From Leptospiraceae bacterium (lineage in GTDB: Bacteria; Spirochaetota; Leptospiria; Leptospirales; Leptospiraceae), in contig JADJSX010000006.1 in assembly GCA_016711485.1 (NCBI GenBank), positions 792,001 to 856,000 on the forward strand: 64,000 bases of DNA. Direction: 5' to 3'. Made by a program: the position numbers and the translations under genes. Shown piece by piece: positions 33,653 through 42,567 of the stretch. Numbering within the stretch: position 1 is the first letter of the stretch; each line of letters starts with the position of its first letter. Below the pieces are notes generated by a model. The model did not search any database, was not told where the DNA came from, and saw only the letters and a program-made list of their open reading frames with translations.

Positions 33653-36247
33653 CTATTCTACCCTTTCATCTCCTTGGAAAATATTCTTTTTGACTTTCTT
33701 CTTTTGCGGTGGTTTAACCGGTTTGATTGATATAGTAACTGGTTTAGGAGTTTCTACTTTCTTTTTTTTGACTTTTGGCACTTCTTTTTCTTTGAAAGTA
33801 TTCGATACAGGGGCTGAAGGTGCCGTAATATCTTCAGGAATATCCATATCAGGATTGTATCCTCTATGATCTTCGCAAACGTCCTTACTTAGAGTATCCT
33901 TTATAAAATATTCGTCGTAGGTTTTAGAACATCTCGACCCGGGTATTTTTCCAGATATGGAGCAAACTTTCCGAGAAAACACGTTTAGCCCTTCTCCAAA
34001 ATTGAACTCTTTCTGAGGTTCTCCCTTAAGTGCATTTACCATAAATTTGCCCCAAAGAGGAGTTGCAACCACCCCACCAGACATTCCTTTCCCTAAAGAA
34101 ATAGTTCCTGTATCATAACCAATCCATACAGAACTCACTAATTCCGGCGTATAACCAACAAACCAAGCATCTCGAAAATTATTGGTAGTACCAGTTTTCC
34201 CAGCCGAAGGTCTTCTCAAACCCGCAGAAAGAACTGCTTTTCCTGTCCCGTGTTTAATTACATCGCTCATCATACTTGTTATGATAAGACTTGCTTCTCT
34301 AGACAAAATCTGTTTGCGTTCTTTTTTATCGTGTTCCGGACGAAAGTCTTTTACCATTCGGTCTTTACTGTCGGTAATATATAAAATGGAAATAGGAAAA
34401 ACCTCCTTACCGCCAGAGGCTAATGTCGTATATGCCCTTGTTAGTTCAAATGGAGTCATTTCAAATGTTCCAAGTGCTACAGAATAATTTCGAGGTATAG
34501 GTCGATTAATCCTCAATAATTCAGTTAAAGTAGGTAATAGTTTAGATAGTCCAATATGCTCTACAACACGTATAGCAACAGAATTTTTGGAAAGCTCTAA
34601 TGCTGCTCGTAATCTCATGAATCCTGAATACTCTTCGCTATAATTTTCAGGAGACCATTCATCTCCATCTTCCATGAGATACTGCAATGGTGAATCTAAA
34701 AATAATGTCGATGCTGTTACATTTTTTTCAGGCTCTTCTTCTGGTTTATTTCCGTAATAGTCAAGGACAGAAGCATAAACTAACGGTTTAAATGAAGATC
34801 CAGGTTGCCTATAGGCTTGAATAGGTCGAATCTGTTGGTTATCCGAACGAAAGCCGGATCCACCGACCATTGCAGTAATATACCCTGTATCGGGACGGAT
34901 ACTTATGATTGCACCCTCTACTGGCAATAAATGATCTTGCGTATTTTGTTTTACATAATTTTCATCAAATATTCCGCCTACCGCATCAGATCCTGTTATT
35001 AGATTCAGTGCAGAATAACTATCTCTAAGTTCTTCTTGGTAAATACTTCTAAAAGTACGCTCTAATCTGGAAATCTTAAATCTGAAATCATTGATATCAT
35101 TTAGCAATGACAGCACATTGTAAATATCCCCATACTCATCGTCAAATGCATCTATATTTTTAAATGCTCGCTGATTGGATATTTTTGTTTGAGCGCTTAA
35201 ACCTTCAGAAAGAACTTTCTCTCCTTCTGTTTGGTGTTGTATATTTAAAGTAGAGTATACCTTCAATCCGCCACTATATAAGTCTTCATTGCTTACTTGT
35301 TTTTTTAGCAATCGACGAATATATTCTGTAAAATACGGAAATTTATTCAGTCTATCCGAATAAGCAGAATCGTTAGGAGAACGGTTTAAGGTGGCATAAA
35401 ATTCTGAAAACTTTTTATATTCGTCTTCGGCAGTTTTAATATCCATTTTTCCGTTTTCTACGAGCTTCATAAAAATAACTCTTACCTTATTAGAAGAAAC
35501 CATTGGATTTACCAAAGGACTAAATTCTTTGGGGCGAGTTGTTAAACTTGCGAGTAATGCCGCTTCTCCCCAACTTAGAGAATTAATATCTTTACGAAAA
35601 TAAAAACGCGCTGCTGCCCCTACCCCAAGAGTCCCGTGTCCTAATGGAATTTCATTCAAATACATTTCTAAAATAGTATTTTTATCGTAATAAATTTCCA
35701 TAAGCAAAGCAAGCCATGCTTCTCTTGCTTTACGTATAAAGGAACGATCTGTGTTTAAAAATTTCAAACGCGCAACTTGTTGAGTAATTGTAGAAGCACC
35801 TTCTTTTATTTTTCCAGCAACTATATTTACAGCGAATGCGCGGATAATACCGCGTAAATCCACACCATGGTGATCATAAAAATTACTGTCCTCAGTGGAT
35901 AAAAAACATTGAAGGACTTTATTTCTTTTGTCAGATGAATTAGATTCTTCTTTAAATTCAGCAAGATCTAAAACAATTCTAGAAAACTGATAAAACTCTG
36001 CTATAGGTTCGTATTCGCCTTTTGTATTTACTCCGTAAAGAGTGGATGGAATTTCATAGTCCATAGCCTTAGGAATAATTTGTAAATCATCGAATGATCC
36101 AACGATTAAAAAAATATTTGTAAGTCCAAGAAATGCTAAAATTACAAACAATTTAAAAATAGCAAATCTCCCTGATAATATAGAGTTTACAATATTTGCA
36201 AAAAAACTCATTATTTTAACATTCATATTACTATAATTTCTATTCAT
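33653..36247 (-). CDS. class A penicillin-binding protein (PBP1A-type)
   Basis: An 864-residue bifunctional peptidoglycan synthase. One N-terminal membrane helix (about 30-50) is followed by the GT51 glycosyltransferase domain (110-290), with catalytic Glu119 in STEDSNFYDHHGVD and the GASTITQQVARLKFL and AREAWLALLMEIYYDK motifs. The transpeptidase domain has Ser484 in PGSSFKPLVY (SxxK), SKN in the SxN motif and AGKTGTTNNFRDAW. The C-terminus is a Lys/Pro-rich tail (from about 810). The gene starts inside the last codon of the phospholipase-C-like gene (four-base ATGA overlap), so the two are coupled. Confidence 0.95.
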   Translation of the reverse strand: MNRNYSNMNVKIMSFFANIVNSILSGRFAIFKLFVILAFLGLTNIFLIVGSFDDLQIIPKAMDYEIPSTLYGVNTKGEYEPIAEFYQFSRIVLDLAEFKEESNSSDKRNKVLQCFLSTEDSNFYDHHGVDLRGIIRAFAVNIVAGKIKEGASTITQQVARLKFLNTDRSFIRKAREAWLALLMEIYYDKNTILEMYLNEIPLGHGTLGVGAAARFYFRKDINSLSWGEAALLASLTTRPKEFSPLVNPMVSSNKVRVIFMKLVENGKMDIKTAEDEYKKFSEFYATLNRSPNDSAYSDRLNKFPYFTEYIRRLLKKQVSNEDLYSGGLKVYSTLNIQHQTEGEKVLSEGLSAQTKISNQRAFKNIDAFDDEYGDIYNVLSLLNDINDFRFKISRLERTFRSIYQEELRDSYSALNLITGSDAVGGIFDENYVKQNTQDHLLPVEGAIISIRPDTGYITAMVGGSGFRSDNQQIRPIQAYRQPGSSFKPLVYASVLDYYGNKPEEEPEKNVTASTLFLDSPLQYLMEDGDEWSPENYSEEYSGFMRLRAALELSKNSVAIRVVEHIGLSKLLPTLTELLRINRPIPRNYSVALGTFEMTPFELTRAYTTLASGGKEVFPISILYITDSKDRMVKDFRPEHDKKERKQILSREASLIITSMMSDVIKHGTGKAVLSAGLRRPSAGKTGTTNNFRDAWFVGYTPELVSSVWIGYDTGTISLGKGMSGGVVATPLWGKFMVNALKGEPQKEFNFGEGLNVFSRKVCSISGKIPGSRCSKTYDEYFIKDTLSKDVCEDHRGYNPDMDIPEDITAPSAPVSNTFKEKEVPKVKKKKVETPKPVTISIKPVKPPQKKKVKKNIFQGDERVE

Positions 36248-37332
36248 AAAGGGGCAAACTCTTTCATTTCTGAAATACCTTGGTATCTAAGTCCAGTATC
36301 CAAATTATATCCACCATATTCTTTTAAGATAACTTCTCGTTTTACATTACCCTTGAGATAATCCCATGCTAAAGAGATTGCGTCTCGTGCGGCATTAGAA
36401 GCAAGATTAACAAGATTGATAAAAGAATGATTTTTCTTTTTGGTTGCATCAGCAGGATAATTCCACTCACGTCCATCAGCATTTAGAATTCGTCTATCAA
36501 TGTTTTCCATTAAAGGAACTAACAGAGTCGATGCTTTTTTCTTGGAAAATGGGATAAAGTCAACTGCTTTTAAAAAATTGCGCATAAATCCACTTCGCGA
36601 ATCTAAAACTTCATTGAATCGAATGTATCCAATGTAGGAGTCATTGATAATATCTCCCGGGATAATTTTTTTGGCTGACCCGGTATAGTGTGCCTTGAAC
36701 TCCTCTGGGAACGTTAGTTTTAATGCTTCTAACCAAAAAATCCAAATCATGGGATCAATTTTTTTCATTCCACTAACCCCTCTTCTTCTAACATCAATAT
36801 AATGAGTAAAGTCATAATCAGTAGGACTCATTCCCCATCGATGATCCAGTAGATAGGAGTCCAACGCATATTCAACTCTCATATGATTGTATTGAGCCAA
36901 ACTTGCGACGTCAGGATTTTTACTATAATAATCTCCAGATATAAAAAAAATATATGGATGAGTCACTACATCTACTGCGCAATGACAAATATATCCAAGA
37001 ACAAATGCTAACATTCTGTCTCGATAAGTTCCTTCTTCTGTTTCACTTATAATATCTAAAAAATTTAAAACTAGCTCAGTAACATTTTTATGATGATGCA
37101 AATCTCCCCAAATTTGTGCTTTGGAAGTAATTTTGGAGGGAGATAAAATATGATAATAATAAAAAATATCTGGAGCAATAGTCCCAAGATTTGCGTATTT
37201 GGCATTTGATTGATTAATTAGCAATTGAGAAATATTCCGTTGTTCAAGTGTCCCATGGTCTAAATGTTTAATTGCTTGAGCTAAAACTTCAATATGTGTA
37301 ATTTTTCCAGCCATAAATGATTCAATTACCAA
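36244..37332 (-). CDS. zinc-dependent phospholipase C/nuclease-like protein
   Basis: A 362-residue protein of the zinc phospholipase C family type. The recognisable motifs are ANLGTIAPDIFYYYH, IWGDLHHHKN, VLGYICHCAVDVVTHPYIFF and RVEYALDSYLLDHRWG, together supplying many His and Asp residues of the three-zinc centre. No signal peptide is visible, so a cytoplasmic location is suggested, unlike secreted relatives. ATG 37314 is in frame, but AAGGAAG sits only about five bases ahead of a TTG at 37332, which I take as the start. It overlaps PBP1A by four bases. Function in the cell is unknown; lipid hydrolysis is the family inference. Confidence 0.75.
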   Translation of the reverse strand: MVIESFMAGKITHIEVLAQAIKHLDHGTLEQRNISQLLINQSNAKYANLGTIAPDIFYYYHILSPSKITSKAQIWGDLHHHKNVTELVLNFLDIISETEEGTYRDRMLAFVLGYICHCAVDVVTHPYIFFISGDYYSKNPDVASLAQYNHMRVEYALDSYLLDHRWGMSPTDYDFTHYIDVRRRGVSGMKKIDPMIWIFWLEALKLTFPEEFKAHYTGSAKKIIPGDIINDSYIGYIRFNEVLDSRSGFMRNFLKAVDFIPFSKKKASTLLVPLMENIDRRILNADGREWNYPADATKKKNHSFINLVNLASNAARDAISLAWDYLKGNVKREVILKEYGGYNLDTGLRYQGISEMKEFAPL

Positions 37333-37434
37333 AATCTTCCTTAGAAAAAAATTAGCAAACTAAAAACAACTAAGAAATCTTTATTTAATTTCCTAAACGT
37401 ATCTGATAAAGATTTTACTTTTTTCCATAGCATT

Positions 37435-37462
37435 TTGACGAAAAATTATAATTATGTATTAT
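37435..37462 (+). promoter_or_regulatory. candidate sigma-70 promoter of the lipoprotein pair
   Basis: TTGACG (37435-37440) and TATTAT (37457-37462) are 16 bases apart, upstream of the ATG at 37531. A second TTGACA lies at 37477-37482 with a weaker downstream -10 (aacaat). The gene has a strong AAAGGAGA ribosome site, so high expression is likely. Confidence 0.5.
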
Positions 37463-37530
37463 TTTCTTTCTTATCCTTGACAAATCTTAAATGTAAAAAA
37501 CAATGCAATGCAGAAAAAAGGAGACAGTAG

Positions 37531-38172
37531 ATGACTTTAAAAGAAAAAATTATACTATCAGCATTGCTTATAGTTGCATTATCTGTTAATAACTGTACGA
37601 CTGTTGGCCACGATGCCACCATGAGATCAGAATTAGCAATCAGTTCAGACAGACACGTAAACACTCAGAGACCTCTAGAGGTTACTCATGACGTTCAAGA
37701 CAAAATCCTTAAAGGGGAAGCAACTGGACTAATGTTTTGGATTCCAGGTTTATTTGATCTTATGGTTTCTGGGGTTGGAAGCTTAGGAAACGTACTAGGA
37801 AGTGGATTACGTAGTGCTGGTGGTGCGTTAGGTGGAATACCTTTCGTAGGAAAAGGACTTGAAAATGGCGCAACAAATGCTGGAGCAAATGTTGGCAACA
37901 TCGGACCTCTTATCAATAACTTTAAAGTTCTTGTATTAGCAAACGAAGCAGAAAGTAGAATTGTTTATGATAATAACATAGACGGTTTTTACAGAACTGG
38001 CGTTCATGCAACTATCGGACTAAAGTGGTTCATTTTCAAAGAATATAAAGTAGAAGTTACCGGAAAACCAATCGTAATCAAATCGCTTGGCATGTTTACT
38101 GATGCAAGACTTGCTAAAATACAAGCTATGACAGCAAAAGCTGGTTGTACAACTTGCGCAGACATAAAATAA
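37531..38172 (+). CDS. lipoprotein with glycine-rich insert (paralogue of the next gene)
   Basis: A 213-residue predicted lipoprotein: MTLKEKIILSALLIVALSVNNC gives Cys22. The middle (about 70-128) is glycine-rich and amphipathic (SGVGSLGNVLGSGLRSAGG..., PFVGKGLENGATNAGANVG). The last 70 residues are similar to the next gene: GLKWFIFKEYKVEVTGKP versus HKWFAIYATYQIKVKGHP, and both have a ...DxHxxxxRPxE... segment near the N-terminus. The two are therefore paralogues, differing by the glycine-rich insert. A strong Shine-Dalgarno precedes it, and a single terminator follows the second gene, so they form one operon. Function unknown; outer-membrane or periplasmic. Confidence 0.72.
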   Translation: MTLKEKIILSALLIVALSVNNCTTVGHDATMRSELAISSDRHVNTQRPLEVTHDVQDKILKGEATGLMFWIPGLFDLMVSGVGSLGNVLGSGLRSAGGALGGIPFVGKGLENGATNAGANVGNIGPLINNFKVLVLANEAESRIVYDNNIDGFYRTGVHATIGLKWFIFKEYKVEVTGKPIVIKSLGMFTDARLAKIQAMTAKAGCTTCADIK

Positions 38173-38193
38173 TTTAACTAGGAGTTAAAAAGA

Positions 38194-38760
38194 ATGAAGA
38201 AAATATTATTATTTCTATCAATTACACTCGCCCTAGGACTTATGAATTGTAAGTCTATCGGTAAAGAAAGAGTTTCTATCCATCCAACTATCAAAGCAGA
38301 TACACACCGAATCGTTGCAAGACCAACTGAATCTACAGTTGAAATCGATGTAAATACTTGGGTTGAAGGTGAATCTTATAAAGGAAGAGAACTTTTCGGA
38401 ATCGCTTTTTTTGAAAACAGATTTGTATCCCCTACTCTTTTAAACAAAGAAGGATATGATGGGTATACTTTAGATGCAATCCATGATGCAGTTGAGAAAG
38501 GAAAAAGTGATGCTTTTCACGTTGTGAAAGCTAAAGCAGAAATTTATTCTTTCCCACACAAATGGTTTGCAATCTATGCAACTTACCAAATCAAAGTAAA
38601 AGGTCACCCAGTTAAACATAAATTTTTAGGACCAATCAGCGAACAAAAAGCTGACGAAATGTATGCAGCTGGTATGGCAAAAGATGTTTTAGCTGTTGAT
38701 CTAAGCGTTCCTCTTTTCCCTGCAAAAGAAGTTAAAGCGGCTCCTTGCTGCGTTAGATAA
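38194..38760 (+). CDS. lipoprotein paralogous to the upstream gene, without the glycine-rich insert
   Basis: A 188-residue predicted lipoprotein, MKKILLFLSITLALGLMNC giving Cys19. It shares the KWF...Y-x-x-V-x-G-x-P...K-x-LG motif and the ADTHRIVARPTE segment with the gene before it. The C-terminus ends in CCVR, an unusual pair of cysteines. It starts 21 bases after the preceding stop (AGGAG upstream) and is followed by a strong terminator. Products like these are commonly abundant outer-membrane lipoproteins in leptospires; that is an inference from the promoter and ribosome site. Confidence 0.72.
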   Translation: MKKILLFLSITLALGLMNCKSIGKERVSIHPTIKADTHRIVARPTESTVEIDVNTWVEGESYKGRELFGIAFFENRFVSPTLLNKEGYDGYTLDAIHDAVEKGKSDAFHVVKAKAEIYSFPHKWFAIYATYQIKVKGHPVKHKFLGPISEQKADEMYAAGMAKDVLAVDLSVPLFPAKEVKAAPCCVR

Positions 38761-38776
38761 TTTAATTTTTATTATT

Positions 38777-38807
38777 AACAAGGTAACGTAAGTTACCTTG
38801 TTTTTTC
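38777..38807 (+). terminator. rho-independent terminator after the lipoprotein pair
   Basis: Stem aacaaggtaac (38777-38787) pairs exactly with gttaccttgtt (38792-38802) around a 4-base loop and runs straight into tttttt. It is the best-formed terminator in the window. The convergent fbp gene ends 9 bases further on. Confidence 0.9.
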
Positions 38808-38816
38808 TTATTCAAA

Positions 38817-39848
38817 TTAAGCTTTCCTAAGATTTTTAGTATAATCCAAAAAGAATTCCACTTCCTTTTTACTTCCTGTAACTAATGTAGTTCTTTGATG
38901 TAGACCATTCGGTTCAATGTCCAAAATTCTCTCTCCGCTAATAGTTATACCCATTCCTCCAGCTTGTTCAGCTAAAAAGGCGATAGGTGCAGCTTCATAA
39001 AGTAATCTTAATTTCCCAAGTGGATATAATTTGGATTTAGTATCTTCTGGGTATAGAAAAATTCCACCCTTCAATAAGTTTCGATGAAAGTCGGCGACAA
39101 GAGAGCCAATATAACGCAATGTTTTAGGTTTATTTTCGTTTTCAATATTTTTGATTCGCCGAATATATGCCTTCACTGAATCAGACCAAAAATCATAATT
39201 TCCTTCGTTGATGGAATATATAGAACCTGAATCAGGAATTTTTATATTCTCATGGGATAACAAGAATTCGCCGCAGGAAGGATCCAAAGTAAAACCAACC
39301 ACACCATTTCCCATAGAAAGCACCATCATTGTAGAGGAACCATATAGAATATACCCCGCACATCTTTGTAACTCTCCTCTCTGCAAAAGGTCAGATTCTT
39401 TTCCTGGTGTTCCTGGGGAGCTTTTTCTTAGATGAATGGAGAATATTGTTCCAATCGAAACATTTGAATCAATATTGGATGATCCATCTAAAGGGTCAAA
39501 GGCAAATGTATATTTGCCAATCTTGTATCCACTCGGTATTTCAATGATTGACTCTTGTTCCTCACTAGCTAAAACACAAAGATGCCCACATATGCTTAAT
39601 GCCTTTGTGAAAAGTACATCTGCGTATCGATCTAGTTTCATTTGTGTTTCACCTTGGACATTCGTGTCTGTCGTAGCACCTAAAATCGTATCGGTGAGTC
39701 CAGCTTTTCGAACTTCTCTAGAAACTATTTTTGCTGCATAAACCAAGTGATTCATTAGAGCTGTGAAATCTCCCGTTGCATATGGGAGTTTTAATTGTTC
39801 CTCAATCAAATATTGAGAAAGACTTATCATTTCTGTTGCTAATTTCAT
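38817..39848 (-). CDS. fbp: fructose-1,6-bisphosphatase, class I
   Basis: A 343-residue enzyme that removes the 1-phosphate of fructose-1,6-bisphosphate in gluconeogenesis and the pentose cycle. The metal site shows ASEEQES and FAFDPLDGSSNIDSNVSIGTIFSI (about residues 114-138), and the substrate site is represented by ALYEAAPIAFLAEQAGG-like LLYEAAPIAFLAEQAGGMG and LHQRTTLVTGS near the end. It is about the normal length (330-340). It stands alone, 122 bases from the divergent S46 peptidase gene and convergent with the lipoprotein pair. Leptospires oxidise fatty acids and need gluconeogenesis, which fits this enzyme. Confidence 0.95.
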   Translation of the reverse strand: MKLATEMISLSQYLIEEQLKLPYATGDFTALMNHLVYAAKIVSREVRKAGLTDTILGATTDTNVQGETQMKLDRYADVLFTKALSICGHLCVLASEEQESIIEIPSGYKIGKYTFAFDPLDGSSNIDSNVSIGTIFSIHLRKSSPGTPGKESDLLQRGELQRCAGYILYGSSTMMVLSMGNGVVGFTLDPSCGEFLLSHENIKIPDSGSIYSINEGNYDFWSDSVKAYIRRIKNIENENKPKTLRYIGSLVADFHRNLLKGGIFLYPEDTKSKLYPLGKLRLLYEAAPIAFLAEQAGGMGITISGERILDIEPNGLHQRTTLVTGSKKEVEFFLDYTKNLRKA

Positions 39849-39969
39849 AGTAAGTTTCAGATTTCCAAAAAGATAGAATTGAGCAAGGAAAATAAAGCAT
39901 TAAGTTCATTTTTATAATCAAAATAGATTTTTTCTTTCAAAGATAGAATCACTTTTATAATCTACTTCT

Positions 39970-42042
39970 ATGATAATAATTAGGAAATTTATATTTATGA
40001 CAATAGCCGCTCTCACTCTAAATTCTAATTTATTTAGCGATGAAGGGATGTGGACATTAGATAATCTACCGCGAGAAATTTTAGAAGAAAAATACAATTT
40101 CAAATTCAAAGATAAATGGTTAAAAAATGCACAACTTGCATCTGTTCGTTTTAATGATGGTGGTTCAGGTGCATTCGTTTCCTCAAAAGGTCTTGTCCTT
40201 ACCAACCACCATGTGGCGATGGAACAATTACAAAAAATGTCCACAAAAAATTCTGACTATGTAAAAGATGGTTTTTTTGCAAAATCATATAGTGAAGAAA
40301 TTAAATGTCCTGATTTAGAATTAAATATTCTCATCTCAATGGAGAATGTAACTAAACAAGTAATCGACGCAACTTTAAATGCTGAAACGGATAAAAAGAA
40401 AAATGAAAATAGAAAAGAGGAAATTGCAAAAATTGAGAAGATATCTTCCGATACGACAGGTTTTCGTTCAGATGTTGTAGAATTATACAATGGAGGAGAA
40501 TATTGGTTATATCGATATAAAAAATATACGGATGTTCGACTAGTTACAGCTCCAGAATTACAAGCTGCTTCCTTTGGGGGAGATCCGGATAATTTTAATT
40601 ATCCACGATTTGCATTAGATTTTGCGTTTTTTCGTGTGTATGAAAATGACAAACCGATAGAATCGAAAAACTATTTTATATGGAGTAAAGAAGGTGCCAA
40701 GGAAAACGAGTTAGTATTTGTTTTCGGACATCCCGGTTCAACGGAAAGACGAAAAACAATGAGTCAAATTTTTTACCAGAAAGATTATTCATTACCAGAA
40801 TATATAAAAATTTTAAAATTCAAACTAAATTTTTTTCGAGAGTACTCTAATAAGGGCAAAGAAGAAAAACGAAGAGCAAAAGACTATATTTTAGGTATGG
40901 AAAATTCACTAAAAGCAGTTGAAGGCGAATTAAATGGACTTAAAGGCAATTCTATAATATCCGCACTAGAAAAAAGAGAAAATGATTTAAAAACATTTGT
41001 AAATAAAAATTCAGAATTAAAAATTGAATTTGGTGATGTTTGGGATAGAATTGATTCTGTTCAAAAAAAATTAATCGCCCGACAAAAGGAATTATATTAT
41101 AGAAACACCAGCAATTCAAAATTAGTAAACATAGCAATTAAATTAGTAAGATATGCCAGTGAAATAAAAAAGCCAAATGAAAAACGTTATGAGGAATATA
41201 GAGATTCAAACTTAGAATCCTTAAATCATGTATTGCTTTCCCCTGCTCCGATTTACTTAGATACGGAAGAAATGATTCTAAAAAACTCTTTACATTTAAG
41301 TCTTGAAAATTTAGGCAAAAAAGATAAATTTGTAAAACTAGCATTAGCCAAAGAAGACCCTGATAAACTTGCAAAATTTTTGATAACAAAAACGAAATTA
41401 CAAAGTATTAAGCTAAGAAAAAAACTTCTAACTGGTGGATTAGCTGCCATTAAAAAATCTAAAGATCCATTGATTAAATGGGCTTTGAAAATTGATCCTA
41501 TCCTTCGTAAAGATAGAGATTGGTACGATGATGAAATTGAAAGTGTGGAAGCAATAGAAGGAAATAAACTTTCTAGTCTAAACTTTAAAGCGTATGGAAA
41601 GTCTACTTACCCTGATGCAACTTTTACCCTACGTATGAGTTACGGAATCGTAAACGGATTTACGGATGATTCTACAATCAAAATCCCATTTAAAACTACT
41701 TTCAATGGATTGTTTGATAGAGCCGCTAGTTTTGACTTTAAAGAACCCTTTTCACTTTCTGCGAAAATACAGACAGCAATGCCAAACATCAACATGAATA
41801 AACCGTTAAATTTTATTTCTACCAATGATATTACAGGCGGAAATTCAGGAAGCCCTGTAATCAATAGCAAAGGTGAATATGTTGGTCTTATCTTTGATGG
41901 AAACAGCTATAGCCATGTTCTTAATTACGCTTATACAGACGATAAAGCCCGTGCAGTATCAGTGCATAGCGAAGGAATTATAGAAGCACTAAAATCGATT
42001 TATAAAATGGATGCGTTAGTGGAAGAGATTTTAGAGAAATAA
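39970..42042 (+). CDS. S46 family serine dipeptidyl-peptidase (DPP7/DPP11 type)
   Basis: A 690-residue periplasmic peptidase with signal peptide (1-23, ending LFS-DEGMW). The chymotrypsin-like catalytic parts are GGSGAFVSSKGLVLTNHHVA (His80/81), and GGNSGSPVINSKGEYVGLIFDGN with nucleophile Ser626. A helical lid domain sits between them. Family members remove dipeptides from peptide N-termini. The residue 18 positions after Ser626 is Gly644 (Phe-Asp-Gly-Asn); in known family members this position is Arg in the acid-preferring DPP11 and Gly in DPP7, so this one should favour hydrophobic residues. It starts divergently from fbp and converges with the TPR gene with a 12-base gap. Confidence 0.88.
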   Translation: MIIIRKFIFMTIAALTLNSNLFSDEGMWTLDNLPREILEEKYNFKFKDKWLKNAQLASVRFNDGGSGAFVSSKGLVLTNHHVAMEQLQKMSTKNSDYVKDGFFAKSYSEEIKCPDLELNILISMENVTKQVIDATLNAETDKKKNENRKEEIAKIEKISSDTTGFRSDVVELYNGGEYWLYRYKKYTDVRLVTAPELQAASFGGDPDNFNYPRFALDFAFFRVYENDKPIESKNYFIWSKEGAKENELVFVFGHPGSTERRKTMSQIFYQKDYSLPEYIKILKFKLNFFREYSNKGKEEKRRAKDYILGMENSLKAVEGELNGLKGNSIISALEKRENDLKTFVNKNSELKIEFGDVWDRIDSVQKKLIARQKELYYRNTSNSKLVNIAIKLVRYASEIKKPNEKRYEEYRDSNLESLNHVLLSPAPIYLDTEEMILKNSLHLSLENLGKKDKFVKLALAKEDPDKLAKFLITKTKLQSIKLRKKLLTGGLAAIKKSKDPLIKWALKIDPILRKDRDWYDDEIESVEAIEGNKLSSLNFKAYGKSTYPDATFTLRMSYGIVNGFTDDSTIKIPFKTTFNGLFDRAASFDFKEPFSLSAKIQTAMPNINMNKPLNFISTNDITGGNSGSPVINSKGEYVGLIFDGNSYSHVLNYAYTDDKARAVSVHSEGIIEALKSIYKMDALVEEILEK

Positions 42043-42054
42043 CAATCAGCTAAA

Positions 42055-42522
42055 TTAAGTTAATAGCTGATTTCTAAGTTCAATTGCTTCTGTAAAATAA
42101 GGAGCAATTGTTATTGCTTTGTGAAGATACTGCAAAGATCTTTCCGGTCTATTCCAAATTTTATAGAGAGTAGCAAGATTATAAAGTGGTATATGAGGAG
42201 CATCATTAATAGAACAACGAATCGATCGTTTTAACCAAAATACAGCCTCTCTTTCCCGTCCATGTCTTAGAAGTATTACTCCAATTTCATTACATGGATT
42301 TCCGTAATCGGGGTTAATCAGTATTGCCCGGTAGTAAAAAGATAAAGCAGATCTATAATTTCCGTCTTGATTATCAATAAGTCCAAGATAAAAAAGGCTT
42401 TCATAATTTTCTTCTTCTTCCATCGCTTTTAGAAAATAAAACCCTGCTCTCTCTAAATCACCTGAATTGAAAAATTCTTTTCCAATTTCATTGTGCGCTG
42501 ATATAAAATTTATTTTTTCCAT
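42055..42522 (-). CDS. small TPR protein
   Basis: A 155-residue protein made almost wholly of tetratricopeptide repeats, at about residues 10-40 (GKEFFNSGDLERAGFYFLKA), 42-75 (ESLFYLGLIDNQDGNYRSALSFYYRAI), 76-110 and 115-150. No signal peptide. TPRs hold protein-protein contacts, so an adaptor role is likely. It is the last of a minus-strand run after the cyclase and dxs, 45 bases after dxs, but no functional link is evident. Confidence 0.7.
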   Translation of the reverse strand: MEKINFISAHNEIGKEFFNSGDLERAGFYFLKAMEEEENYESLFYLGLIDNQDGNYRSALSFYYRAILINPDYGNPCNEIGVILLRHGREREAVFWLKRSIRCSINDAPHIPLYNLATLYKIWNRPERSLQYLHKAITIAPYFTEAIELRNQLLT

Positions 42523-42567
42523 GCCCCTAACCGTTACATATATAATCGGTTATGGAAATTCAGGTCT

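Noticed and set aside
34182..34487. Plus-strand 101-codon frame inside the PBP1A gene
   Set aside because: Antisense of the transpeptidase domain, with no independent evidence of coding.
37477..37505. Second promoter TTGACA ahead of the lipoprotein pair as the main promoter
   Set aside because: Its downstream -10 is weak compared with TTGACG-N16-TATTAT at 37435-37462; kept only as a possible second site.
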